Counted from the first letter of the stretch, positions 17,780-26,632 are shown. The stretch is DNA of 64,000 nt from Pseudomonadota bacterium (GCA_963204745.1 CAUJHF010000010.1:1-64000), one strand, 5' to 3'. The notes: generated by a model not told the origin, from the sequence alone. Translations and numbers: made by a program.

Positions 17780-17795
17780 TGTCAAGTGCCTGACA
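17780..17795. promoter_or_regulatory. Candidate Crp/Fnr operator
   Basis: TGTCA-AGTGCC-TGACA, with arms identical to the site at 10235-10250. Its distance from the start codon (30 bp) would fit repression of the regulator-cyclase operon. Confidence 0.55.
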
Positions 17796-17999
17796 GATCC
17801 GGAGCACCGGCCGGGACATTGTGAGCCCGCAGCCAGGAAATTTTGGACACCTGGTCAGGCAGGATGCCGGAATGTGCCCCACGCGTTTCGACATTGCGCC
17901 AGACCGGACCATGAATTTCCAGAATTGCCTGGCCGGTCGGGGTGCGCTGCCACCCGAACCTGTCCTCCAGCGGGGAACAAACGACCGGCCAGGTGTCTC

Positions 18000-18016
18000 T
18001 GTCCGACCACCTGACA
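18000..18016. promoter_or_regulatory. Degenerate Crp/Fnr-like half-site pair
   Basis: TGTC-N9-GACA, one base longer between arms than the other copies, ending 18 bp before the small plus-strand gene. The spacing change weakens the case. Confidence 0.25.
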
Positions 18017-18034
18017 AGTGAGCCAGGAGTGCAT

Positions 18035-18193
18035 ATGACTCCCAGACAGCAACGCCTCGTGGCCGCCGGTCTGCGCGGATTCTGTTGCGCGAGCCTCGCA
18101 ACGCTGATCACCGCCTGCTTCTCCTGGACCTTTGTCACTTCGGTTGCCACACCGCAAATCCGTACTGTTTCTGGACAAAGCAACTCGCTTTAG
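18035..18193 (+). CDS. Small membrane protein (52 aa), unknown
   Basis: An ATG at 18035 stands 8 bp behind a good CAGGAG ribosome site and opens a 52-residue frame. It has a basic N-terminus (MTPRQQRLVAAGLRG) and one hydrophobic segment (FCCASLATLITACFSWTFV), followed by a short polar tail. It could be a one-helix membrane protein or a secreted peptide. It heads the plus-strand group leading to a TonB receptor. No family is recognised; the support is the ribosome site and composition only. Confidence 0.45.
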   Translation: MTPRQQRLVAAGLRGFCCASLATLITACFSWTFVTSVATPQIRTVSGQSNSL

Positions 18194-18229
18194 CGACCAT
18201 GCGCCCGGCACCCGGACCGGACCCCCAGC

Positions 18230-18478
18230 ATGGACATCAGCAATCAGCACAATCTGCTCGCACCCCTGCTGCCGGCGAGCGCAATGAAATTCGGCGTCCG
18301 CATCGGTCTGCCCGCTGCTGACCCGCTGCGCGACGTACTCGGTGCGGACTGGCATCGCGAGCACTGGTTTGCGACCGCGGCCGAGCGCGATGCCGCCCTG
18401 CGCGAGATGGCCCGGCGCCATCCTTTCAGCCGGATTGGCGATACGCCGAGCATCCGCCTGGAAGCCATTCAGCGCTGA
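18230..18478 (+). CDS. Small cytosolic protein (82 aa) upstream of a TonB receptor
   Basis: 82 residues, soluble, with a charged centre (LGADWHREHWFATAAERDAALREMARRH) and a Ser/Ile-rich end. No family is recognised. It starts at ATG 18230 with only a weak ribosome site and ends 12 bp before the receptor gene, so it is likely cotranscribed. Codon use fits its neighbours. Confidence 0.5.
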   Translation: MDISNQHNLLAPLLPASAMKFGVRIGLPAADPLRDVLGADWHREHWFATAAERDAALREMARRHPFSRIGDTPSIRLEAIQR

Positions 18479-18490
18479 CATCGTCCGGCG

Positions 18491-20551
18491 ATGCCCTGTC
18501 CCCGGCCTGGTCTGGCCAGCGGTCTTGCAGCTCTGGTCATTGCCGGCACTGTATCGGCCGCTGATCGCAGGTCACCCGAAGAAATCATCGTCACCGCCAC
18601 CCGCTACCCGGTGACCGCACTCGAGCTGGCCGGCAATACCGCACGCCTCGATACCGCGCGAATCGACCTGCTGAACGCCAGTCATATATATGAATCCGCG
18701 ACGCAGATTCCCGGCACCTGGATCACGCGCGGCAATGGCCAGGAAAGCATCACCGCAATCCGCTCGCCGGCACTCACCGGACCGGGTTCCTGCGGCAGCT
18801 TCCTGTTTCTCGAAGACGGCCTCGCGATCCGGCCCACCGGCTTCTGCAATGTCAATGAAACCTTCGAGATGCTGTCCGAGCTGGCGAGCACCATCGAGGT
18901 GATCCGCGGGCCGGCTTCAGCCCTGTATGGCTCGAACGCACTGCACGGCACACTCAACGTGCTGCTGCCGGATCCGGGACCAGACCTCTTGTATGTCAGT
19001 GGCGAAGCCGGTCCCGACAGCTTCATGCGCAGCAAGCTGATATGGGGCGATGGCAAGAGTGACGGCGATGGCCTGATCGGCGGCATGGTCTACGACCACG
19101 AGGATGGCTTTCGCGACTCGGCCGGCTACAGCCAGGCCAAGAGCTTCCTGAAATACGGCACTGATCTGCGCGGCGGACAACTCGAACTCGGCTTCAGCGG
19201 TACGGTGCTCGATCAGGATACCGCAGGATATATCTACGGCGAGAATGCCTACCGGGACGCGACACTGCGCCACACCAACACCAACCCGGATGCATACCGG
19301 AAAGCGAACAGCCAGCGTATACAAGCCAGCTGGCAGCCGGATGACAACCGTGCCGACGACGGCTGGAAAGTACTCGGCTTCCTGCGCCGTTCGGAAATGG
19401 ACTTTCTGCAGCACTTCCTGCCGGGCCAGCCCGTGGAGAAGAACGGACAGGTCAGCGGCGGCGCCACGCTGCTGCGTTTTACGAGGCTCGGCCCGGCAAG
19501 GATCACCGCCGGCATCGACACCGAAATCGCCGACGGCTACCTGAAGGAAACCCAGGGCAGCGCGGATACCGGCAACCGGCCGCAGGGCCGGCACTACGAC
19601 TACGACGTCTGGCAGTATCTCGCCGCGCCCTATGCACAGGTTGACCTGCCGCTCGCTGCGCGCTGGACACTGAGTGGCGGCTTGCGCTTCGAGTGGCTGC
19701 GCTATGACTACGACAACCGGATGGTGGACGGCAATACGCGGGAAGATGGCTCGACATGCACACCGCCCTGTCTCTACAACCGGCCGGCAGACCGCAGCGA
19801 CAACTATACAAATCTCGCACCGAATCTCGGCCTGCTGTTCCGCCTGGACCCTGAAAACTCTTTCTACCTCGCATTGACACGCGGCTTTCGCGCACCGCAG
19901 GCGGCAGAACTCTATCGCCTGCAGGCGGGGCAAAACGTCGCCGACCTGAAGTCCGAAACCATCGACAGCCTGGAACTCGGCTGGCATCACCAGACGGCCC
20001 ATCTGAACCTGTCAGCGGCAACATTTGCCATGCGCAAGGATCACTACATCCTGCAGGACTCCAATCGCTACAACGTGAGCGACGGCGAAAGCCGGCACCT
20101 CGGCGTCGAACTGGGCGTCGAAGCGCGCAGCGACAACGGGCTCTACGCCGGCCTTGCCGCCACCTGGGCAAAACAGACCTATGCCTTCAGCCAGCTGATC
20201 GCCGGCGGCGAGACGATTGCTTCAGGCAATGACATCGATACGGCGCCGCGCACAATGGGCAGCCTGCATCTCGGCTGGTCAGCTGAGCCCTGGCTGGCAG
20301 AAATCGAATGGGTGCACCAGGGCCGCTATTTTCTGACCGCACAGGAAGACCAGCGTTACGACGGGCACGACATTCTCAACCTGCGCGCCGCCTGGTCAGT
20401 CAACGCCAACTGGCGGGTGACGGCCCGCATCAACAATCTCAATGACACGCTATACGCTGATCGCGCCGACTACGCTTTTGGCGACTATCGCTATTTTCCC
20501 GGCCACGACCGCGAACTGTTCCTGGAACTCAGTTACCGGCGCGGACCGTAG
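18491..20551 (+). CDS. TonB-dependent outer membrane receptor
   Basis: 686 residues. After a signal peptide, a TonB-box-like stretch (EEIIVTATR) leads into a plug (about 35-150; EVIRGPASALYGSNALHGTLNV) and a 22-strand-type barrel with TRGFRAPQAAELYRLQ near its middle and RINNLNDTLYADR near the end. It ends LFLELSYRRGP, three residues past the usual aromatic end. The substrate is unknown. The receptor runs divergent from the Crp-cyclase operon, whose product could control it through the TGTC-N-GACA elements upstream. Confidence 0.92.
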   Translation: MPCPRPGLASGLAALVIAGTVSAADRRSPEEIIVTATRYPVTALELAGNTARLDTARIDLLNASHIYESATQIPGTWITRGNGQESITAIRSPALTGPGSCGSFLFLEDGLAIRPTGFCNVNETFEMLSELASTIEVIRGPASALYGSNALHGTLNVLLPDPGPDLLYVSGEAGPDSFMRSKLIWGDGKSDGDGLIGGMVYDHEDGFRDSAGYSQAKSFLKYGTDLRGGQLELGFSGTVLDQDTAGYIYGENAYRDATLRHTNTNPDAYRKANSQRIQASWQPDDNRADDGWKVLGFLRRSEMDFLQHFLPGQPVEKNGQVSGGATLLRFTRLGPARITAGIDTEIADGYLKETQGSADTGNRPQGRHYDYDVWQYLAAPYAQVDLPLAARWTLSGGLRFEWLRYDYDNRMVDGNTREDGSTCTPPCLYNRPADRSDNYTNLAPNLGLLFRLDPENSFYLALTRGFRAPQAAELYRLQAGQNVADLKSETIDSLELGWHHQTAHLNLSAATFAMRKDHYILQDSNRYNVSDGESRHLGVELGVEARSDNGLYAGLAATWAKQTYAFSQLIAGGETIASGNDIDTAPRTMGSLHLGWSAEPWLAEIEWVHQGRYFLTAQEDQRYDGHDILNLRAAWSVNANWRVTARINNLNDTLYADRADYAFGDYRYFPGHDRELFLELSYRRGP

Positions 20552-20557
20552 CCGCGC

Positions 20558-22648
20558 TCAGGACCAGCCTGACCAGTCGCCGCGATTCTCGACCACGTGG
20601 AACAGCGCCGCGATCACGCGGCGGTCGAACTGGGTGCCGGCGCCGCGCAGCAGCTCGGCCAGCGCATCATCCATGGACATGCCCTGCCGGTAGGCACGTG
20701 CACTGACCAGCGCGACGAAGGCATTCGCGACCGAGAGGATCCGCCCGGACAGGCTCATCTGTTCTTCGGTCAGCCCCAGCGGATAGCCACTGCCGTCCAG
20801 ACGCTCCTGCTTCTGGGCGATGACATCGAGCACCGGCCCATCGAAGTCCAGGCCCTTGAGCAGTTCCAGGCTGTAATTGACGTGCTTCTGCAGCAGTTCG
20901 CGGTCGGCTGCCGTCAATGCTTCTGTCTTGGTGAGCAGGTCGCCCGGCAGCATGATCTTGCCGATATTGGCCAGCGTCGCTGCGAGCCCCAGCGTCTCCT
21001 GTTCGTCTGTCGGCAGATCGAGTTCGCGCGCCACCGCCTGCGCCACTTCCGCCATGCGGTTGGCGTGATGGGCCGAGTACGGGTCGTGCAGGTCCACCGC
21101 ATCTGAAAGTGCGCTGACCAGGCTGCGCAGCATGTCTGCATGATGCTGCTCGGCGAGGCGCAGGTCGGTGACATCACTCAACACCAGCAGGACCAGTTGC
21201 CTTCGCTCGCCGATCCGCTCGACAGGTATGAAGCTTGCCTGGTAACTGCCCAGCGTGGAATCGATCTGCAACTGCATGACGCGCTGTACCGGGACCCGCT
21301 GCCGGCGCGCTTCGTCGCTGAGTGCAGCGATCTCGGCCGCCATATTTGTGCCGAATATCGCGCTGATCCGGCTGCCGACCATGCCGGCGATCGTGTTCTT
21401 TGCCGCGGTCGCCGTTGCCTGGTTGGTAAACACCACTTCCTGGTCGCGATTCATCAGCACGGTCAGCACATCGATATTGTCGGTAATCGTATGCAGGAGA
21501 TCGGTCTGTTTCTGCAGCTTGGCTGCCTTGTTGCGCAGTTCTTCGGCCTGATGCCGTGCGCGCACGCTGCTGCCGTGGCGCCACGCCGCCACTGAAAGCG
21601 TGGCGATACTGAACAACAGCAGGGACAGCGTCGCGAGCAGAAAGCGCCGGCGCTCATCGGCGGTGCTCAAGGCATCCTTCGCGTTGATGCCCTGTACCAG
21701 CACCCACGGCTCGCCGGCAGATACCAGACCACGGATCCGCCGGCTGACCTGCAATACCGGCACCCCGCGATAGTTGTCGAGGCTCACGAATTTGCCCGGC
21801 GACAGCACAGCGGCAACTTCAGCGAGATCGGAGCGCTCGATCGGCAGGCTGCGGCGCAAAGGCGCACCGCCATCCTGTGTCGGCGAAAGGAAGACGATGG
21901 TGTCGTCCTGGCGCGCCACCAGCAGGGCTTCACTGTCTTCGGCAAAGGCTGGCCCGCGACTGAGCAGCGGATAGAGTTCCTGCTCGGCACTGCGCACACC
22001 GATGAGTACGCCGTTGGGTGGGCCGCCACCGGTCAGGGAGCCGGACACCGCAGCCACCGATACCGCGATCACCACGACGACACGGTCCTGGGGATCAAGC
22101 CGCAGATCAACGAGCGTCGTGCCCGGACTCGCGAGTGCGTGGCGCATCACGTCACCATAGCTGTCCGCAAGCTGGCCGAGACCCGGCGTTACCACGACCG
22201 GCCGCAGTTCGGCATCGAGCAGCGCCAGACCGTAACTGAGCGAACGCGGCAGGTTGGCCGGAACGCGGGCAGCGGGATCGGGCATATAGCCGCCGCGCTC
22301 GGCGGCCGCGAGCATGAGGTTGCGCAGGTAGGACTGCTGCGCCGACTCGACCTGTACGCCGCCCGGCATCTGCTGCTGACGCGCACGCACCAGCTGCCAC
22401 AGGTAGAGCTGCAGCGATGCATTGTTGGCCAGTTCGCGCAGATCGCGCTGATCAGCAGCCAGCGAACGCGCCAGCGCATCGGCCTTGCTGTCAGCCACCA
22501 GGCCGAGGCGCGTCTCCCATTGCAGGAGGTCGCGCTGTCGTTCGTTCTCTATATATAGGTTGATCAGCAGTCCGCCAGCACCCACCAGCACGGCCAGCGC
22601 CAGAATGGCTGCCGTCACCGACCTGCGGATATTCCGCTGCTCGGTCAT
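20558..22648 (-). CDS. Membrane sensor with PAS and degenerate HD-GYP domain
   Basis: 696 residues: a helix (about 12-32), a large periplasmic dCACHE-like sensor, a second helix (about 315-335), PAS (about 370-490) and HD-GYP (about 505-690). Key catalytic residues are missing. The HD pair is AN (residues 560-561, LANIGK), the HHE motif is QKQE, and the late Asp of the VADAF motif is Asn. GSGYP itself is kept at 619-623. It should be unable to hydrolyse c-di-GMP and may instead bind it as a receptor. Its start overlaps the stop of the LapG-like protease gene (ATGA), suggesting a LapD-like partnership. Confidence 0.85.
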   Translation of the reverse strand: MTEQRNIRRSVTAAILALAVLVGAGGLLINLYIENERQRDLLQWETRLGLVADSKADALARSLAADQRDLRELANNASLQLYLWQLVRARQQQMPGGVQVESAQQSYLRNLMLAAAERGGYMPDPAARVPANLPRSLSYGLALLDAELRPVVVTPGLGQLADSYGDVMRHALASPGTTLVDLRLDPQDRVVVVIAVSVAAVSGSLTGGGPPNGVLIGVRSAEQELYPLLSRGPAFAEDSEALLVARQDDTIVFLSPTQDGGAPLRRSLPIERSDLAEVAAVLSPGKFVSLDNYRGVPVLQVSRRIRGLVSAGEPWVLVQGINAKDALSTADERRRFLLATLSLLLFSIATLSVAAWRHGSSVRARHQAEELRNKAAKLQKQTDLLHTITDNIDVLTVLMNRDQEVVFTNQATATAAKNTIAGMVGSRISAIFGTNMAAEIAALSDEARRQRVPVQRVMQLQIDSTLGSYQASFIPVERIGERRQLVLLVLSDVTDLRLAEQHHADMLRSLVSALSDAVDLHDPYSAHHANRMAEVAQAVARELDLPTDEQETLGLAATLANIGKIMLPGDLLTKTEALTAADRELLQKHVNYSLELLKGLDFDGPVLDVIAQKQERLDGSGYPLGLTEEQMSLSGRILSVANAFVALVSARAYRQGMSMDDALAELLRGAGTQFDRRVIAALFHVVENRGDWSGWS

Positions 22649-23295
22649 GGCGTACGCGGAACGTGAATCCACCAATGGGCTTCATTGATGGAAAACACCG
22701 GCGCGTAGTGGACGACATCCCGCTGCGACAGTACCGCTTGCACCTGGTTGTCGAGAATAAAGACGTCAGCGCCGCGCGCAACCGCCAGCACCGCATGCGG
22801 CACGCGCAGATTGGTATCCTGCACGATCACCAGGCGCAGGTCGTCATCCGGCAGGCCAAGCCAGCGCAGCGAGAAAAACTTGGTGATGGCGTAGTCCTCA
22901 CAGTCGCCGCCGTTGTTCAGGAACTCGCGCGGGATAGCCCAGTAATCCTCGACGCCGTAGTTCTGCAGATCGAGCACGTAGTCGCGACTGTTCGCATAAA
23001 GGTTTACGGCCTTCAGCTGCTCGCCTGCCGGCAGCCGGCGGGCCTGCTCTATGAAGCGCCGCCACTCGGCCATATGACAACGGTTGATCGTCCGTGCACC
23101 GCAGTCACCATCCTGCAGGTCATCAGTCAGATGACGTTCGAGCACCCGCAGCCATTGCGGGAAATCCGCCAGCCGCTGCTGGGGTTCCTGGGCATAGCCG
23201 AACAGGTCTGCAGGAAAGGCCTGGGCCGCATTCTGGCCGGCGCCGAGCAGGCAGATGGCAAGCGCCCGGAGCGCTGTTTTGACAGAAGCCGACAT
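22645..23295 (-). CDS. LapG-like periplasmic transglutaminase-like cysteine protease (BTLCP)
   Basis: 216 residues with a signal peptide (ALAICLLGAGQNAAQA). The catalytic triad is Cys132 (NNGGDCEDYA), His167 (RVPHAVLAV) and Asp182 (FILDNQ), typical of bacterial transglutaminase-like cysteine proteinases. LapG, the best-known member, clips large adhesins off the outer membrane when its partner LapD is not bound to c-di-GMP. The ATG at 23295 follows directly on family length. The stop overlaps the next gene's start (ATGA). No LapA-like giant adhesin or type I secretion genes are in the window. Confidence 0.88.
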   Translation of the reverse strand: MSASVKTALRALAICLLGAGQNAAQAFPADLFGYAQEPQQRLADFPQWLRVLERHLTDDLQDGDCGARTINRCHMAEWRRFIEQARRLPAGEQLKAVNLYANSRDYVLDLQNYGVEDYWAIPREFLNNGGDCEDYAITKFFSLRWLGLPDDDLRLVIVQDTNLRVPHAVLAVARGADVFILDNQVQAVLSQRDVVHYAPVFSINEAHWWIHVPRTP

Positions 23296-23364
23296 GGTTA
23301 ATTTGAGGTGTGGATCGTCATCAAGTACTGTGTACAAGTGTTTGCGACTAGAACAAAAAGGATT

Positions 23365-24645
23365 ATGGAAAGCAAGCTCTTGCGCCGATTGTCGCCAGCT
23401 CCCTTCCTGGCCCTGCTGCTTGTCTGTACACCGCTGCTCGCCGACGATCTGCAGGACGACTTTGACCAGGCCATGCAGGCGATCGACCAGAACAAGCTGC
23501 GTACTGCACGGGAACGCCTGACCAGTCTGCTGACCACGAACCCGAGCCTGAGCCGGGCACGGCTTGAACTGGCCCGGGTGTACTACCTGTCCGAGGACTA
23601 CCCCAAGGCGCGCGAGGAAGCGCAACGCGTTGCCGATGACCCGAACACCCCGCCGGCGGTGCGCGCCACGGTACTCGCCTTCCTGGCCCAGATCGACGCC
23701 GACCAGAAGAAGAACACGGCCCGGCATACGTGGACGCCCTCGATCTATGCCGGCCTGATGTATGACTCCAACGTCAACGTCGGACCCTCGCGCGACATCA
23801 TCGACATCAACGGCAGCCCTGCGCTCGTGCTGCCAGAATCACAGGAGACGGACGACTTCGGGATGGTTGTCAGCCCCGGCATCGCCCACACCTGGAACCC
23901 GGGCAGGCGTTTCGATGCCGGTGAACAGCAGGGATATTTCCTGTGGCAGAGCCAGGCCAACGCCTACTACCGCGCCTACGCCGATGAGAGCGATTACAAC
24001 CTTGGCATCCTGACGCTGCGCACCGGTCCCGCCTGGGTGGTATCGGGCCGCTGGCGCGCCGGCATCGCGTTGCAGGGTGACCAGATCTTTCTCGATGGCA
24101 GCAACCTCGCCTGGTTCACGACACTGAACCCGAACATCACCTGGGACCTGGGCAGCAACACCGAGCTGTCGCTGGATGGCATCGCAACCGACCGCCGCTA
24201 TCACGACAATGACGAAGATGGACGGGATGGCGTGTACCTGAGCGCAAACGCGGTTGTCACCCACTACTTCAGGAACCACACGATCGGCGTACAGGGCGGC
24301 ATCGGCTATGCCGACTTCAATGCCGACGATGATCGTTTCGGCTACACGACGCCGGACCTGATGCTCGGGGTCATCGTTGACGCCTGGCAGGGCGGCTCGG
24401 TATACGCGCGGGTCAATTACCGGAACTACGAGTTCGACGGACCCGAGCCGGCGCCCTTCGCGCCGACAGTGCGCGACGAGGATGAAATCCGTCTGGCCCT
24501 GGGTTTCCAGCACGAGTTCCGCGGCGATGCATTGCAAAACTGGGTGCTGCTCGGCAGCTGGGTGCACACGAACAACGATTCGAATGTCGCGATCTATGAA
24601 TACGACCGCGACGTCGTCAATCTCGGCCTGGCACGCAATTTCTGA
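23365..24645 (+). CDS. Slam-like TPR plus DUF560 outer membrane protein
   Basis: 426 residues: signal peptide, an N-terminal TPR domain (about 25-120, helical repeats NPSLSRARLELARVYYLSEDY), then a beta-barrel of about 290 residues starting with the family-like YDSNVNVGPS and ending in Phe (NLGLARNF). This is the layout of surface lipoprotein assembly modulators (Slam, type XI secretion), which move lipoproteins or soluble proteins across the outer membrane. I chose ATG 23365 after AAAGGA; a GTG at 23308 would add a non-signal tail. It is divergent from the LapG-like operon across 69 bp. Confidence 0.65.
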   Translation: MESKLLRRLSPAPFLALLLVCTPLLADDLQDDFDQAMQAIDQNKLRTARERLTSLLTTNPSLSRARLELARVYYLSEDYPKAREEAQRVADDPNTPPAVRATVLAFLAQIDADQKKNTARHTWTPSIYAGLMYDSNVNVGPSRDIIDINGSPALVLPESQETDDFGMVVSPGIAHTWNPGRRFDAGEQQGYFLWQSQANAYYRAYADESDYNLGILTLRTGPAWVVSGRWRAGIALQGDQIFLDGSNLAWFTTLNPNITWDLGSNTELSLDGIATDRRYHDNDEDGRDGVYLSANAVVTHYFRNHTIGVQGGIGYADFNADDDRFGYTTPDLMLGVIVDAWQGGSVYARVNYRNYEFDGPEPAPFAPTVRDEDEIRLALGFQHEFRGDALQNWVLLGSWVHTNNDSNVAIYEYDRDVVNLGLARNF

Positions 24646-24677
24646 AACAAGATGTCAAACAGACAGCTTATGGAAAA

Positions 24678-24693
24678 TGTGACGCAGCTCACA
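24678..24693. promoter_or_regulatory. Perfect CRP-type binding site
   Basis: TGTGA-CGCAGC-TCACA matches the E. coli CRP core at every conserved position. It lies 129 bp before the ATG of the secreted protein gene, a usual distance for activation. It differs from the TGTCA palindromes near the two Crp-type genes of this window. Confidence 0.6.
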
Positions 24694-24821
24694 CAAATGC
24701 GCGGGACCGGTGACCTGCGACACAATTCGGTGTAGAAAGAAAAACAGCTGTCCCTGGATGGACAGGCGATAAATATAACGAGGGCAAGCCGCGCTACAGC
24801 GGTGCCCCGGGGAAGACCAGC

Positions 24822-25973
24822 ATGAAGACCTTCAGTCTGTTGACCGTTCTGTTTTTGTTCGCTTCACCACTGGCAGCGACTGCAGCCGGCACACCTCAAT
24901 CCGATGCCGACTGCGCCGCCCTGATCGAGCGCTGGGCGACCGACCCCAAGGTTGCGCCGAAGCAGGTCATCAATGACTGCAAGGACCAGCTTGCCCAGGC
25001 AGCGGCGCTGCCTGTCGCCGCAGCGCCCGCCCGGATCGCAGCCGTTGATCCCTGCGCAGGTCCCGGTGCAGCGGACTCGGTGCTTTGCTGGGGACCGTGG
25101 GCCAGCGTTGCGCCGGCGGCCGGCTTTACGGAAGACCCCGCACAACAGCCCATACCTGATCGCGAAATCTGCGATGCGCGCACCGAGCAGTGCCAGCCGC
25201 TGCTCGCGGCAGTTCCGCCTGAGCCGCCGCTCGGCAGCTGCACGCCCGGAACACCATGCGGCTTCGCCACGGTAGTGAGCGGCATCAGCAGCAGTGACGA
25301 TGCCGAGGACACGACCTTCGCCCGCTTCGACATGGCCTCTGATGGCAGTCAGTTCACCGTTTCTCCGCAAGACGCGGCAGATATCAACTCGACGCCGGGC
25401 ATGACGACCGGCGTGACGCCGCGTGACGACGGCTATGAGAGCATGCGCGCCAATGGCCGCGTGGGCGATGAGCAATCACGCATCGTGGCACGCGTGGTGC
25501 GCGACGATGAGAACCAGGTATTGCTGGCGGCAGACGTCTGGAGTCACGGTAACCGCGGCACGCAGGTCACCCAGTCGGGCTACTTTGCCTGGGGTACCGC
25601 TACCAGCCAGGCAGGACTCGACACACTGAATGCGGGCAACGTCAGCCTCAACTTCAGCGGCCCGATGTCGGTAGACAACCGCACGGTTGGCTCCATGACC
25701 ATCGACTTTGGCACCAACCCGACATGGACCGGCAACTGGACGAACCCCGGCTACAGCTTCGGTGCCGGTGGCACGGTGAGTGGCGCAGATCTGATTTCAC
25801 AGCCCGGCCAGTTCACGGAAAATGTCATTGCTGACCAGAGCTTCGTGCAGGGCGTACTGCTTGGCGAAGCGGGCGGCACACGCGGGATCGCCCACATCAT
25901 CGACGTAACGCTCGTGGACCACGACCGCATCAAGGATGTAGGCCTGCTGCGCGAAACAGTCCAGCCCCAATAA
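24822..25973 (+). CDS. Secreted protein with TbpB-like C-terminal barrel, possible Slam substrate
   Basis: 383 residues: signal peptide (LTVLFLFASPLAATAAG), a Cys-rich N-terminal region (about 25-145; eight Cys), then a C-terminal beta-rich domain. The latter contains YFAWGTATSQ, LNFSGPMSVDN, TIDFGTNPTWTGNWT and VQGVLLGEAGGTRG, the pattern of eight-stranded TbpB-type barrels found in Slam-dependent soluble substrates. It has no lipobox. The gene follows a Slam-like gene by 176 bp and has a perfect CRP-type site upstream. The substrate role is inference from domain pattern and position. Confidence 0.5.
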   Translation: MKTFSLLTVLFLFASPLAATAAGTPQSDADCAALIERWATDPKVAPKQVINDCKDQLAQAAALPVAAAPARIAAVDPCAGPGAADSVLCWGPWASVAPAAGFTEDPAQQPIPDREICDARTEQCQPLLAAVPPEPPLGSCTPGTPCGFATVVSGISSSDDAEDTTFARFDMASDGSQFTVSPQDAADINSTPGMTTGVTPRDDGYESMRANGRVGDEQSRIVARVVRDDENQVLLAADVWSHGNRGTQVTQSGYFAWGTATSQAGLDTLNAGNVSLNFSGPMSVDNRTVGSMTIDFGTNPTWTGNWTNPGYSFGAGGTVSGADLISQPGQFTENVIADQSFVQGVLLGEAGGTRGIAHIIDVTLVDHDRIKDVGLLRETVQPQ

Positions 25974-26008
25974 CGAAACCGAACGAGACAAAACAGAAGA
26001 GCTTCATC

Positions 26009-26620
26009 ATGAACACGTACAGAATTGCTGCCGTATCACTGCTGTTGACACTTGCGGGCAGCGCCGGCGCAGCCAGTCTCGCCCTGAAGCCCTCGCCCGG
26101 CATGAACGTCATCGGCGGCGTGATCCAGGTGGGGCAAGGCGGCACGGTCAATCTCGACCTGCAGCTGGTCCTTGAAGCAGGCGATACCCTGCCCGGACAA
26201 TACGGCGGCACGATCGTGGTGAGCTACGACGCGAGCCAGTTTGATTTTGCCGGCTTTGCGCCAAATGGCGTGAGCTACTTTTGCGATCCGCTGCCGCCCG
26301 GCGGCTGTGCGCCCATCGTGGCCACGACCGGATCAGTGGAAACGGTAGAACTCGGTTTTGAAAATGCCGTCAACACCAATGTGGTTGGCACTTTCAGTTT
26401 CGTTGCGAATGGCGCAATCGGTGAAATCGCATCGCTGGGGCTGGCTGATGCGGACGACTTCTTCGGCACTTTCCTCCGCTATGAACCGGCTTTTGAGCCC
26501 TATACCCTAGATTTCACCGGCGCGAGCGTATCGACCGTACCGCTGCCGGCCAGCGTCTGGCTGCTCGGCACTGCGCTCGGTGGACTGGCCGCACGACGCC
26601 GCTTCCGCCGCACCGGCTGA
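26009..26620 (+). CDS. Cohesin-like secreted protein with VPLPA-CTERM tail
   Basis: 203 residues: signal peptide, a cohesin-like beta domain (about 25-165; GTVNLDLQLVLEAGDTL, GTIVVSYDASQFDF) and a C-terminal sorting tail of VPLPASVWLLG, a hydrophobic run and RRRFRR. The tail is of the PEP-CTERM/VPLPA-CTERM kind read by exosortases; none is visible in the window. It lies 35 bp after the candidate Slam substrate gene and 12 bp before the L,D-transpeptidase gene, so an operon is likely. Confidence 0.8.
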   Translation: MNTYRIAAVSLLLTLAGSAGAASLALKPSPGMNVIGGVIQVGQGGTVNLDLQLVLEAGDTLPGQYGGTIVVSYDASQFDFAGFAPNGVSYFCDPLPPGGCAPIVATTGSVETVELGFENAVNTNVVGTFSFVANGAIGEIASLGLADADDFFGTFLRYEPAFEPYTLDFTGASVSTVPLPASVWLLGTALGGLAARRRFRRTG

Positions 26621-26632
26621 GAGGCCACCAAC

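Noticed and set aside
20558-22648. Active HD-GYP phosphodiesterase or true LapD
   Set aside because: HD and HHE residues are replaced, so hydrolysis is unlikely, and there is no GGDEF-EAL pair as in LapD.
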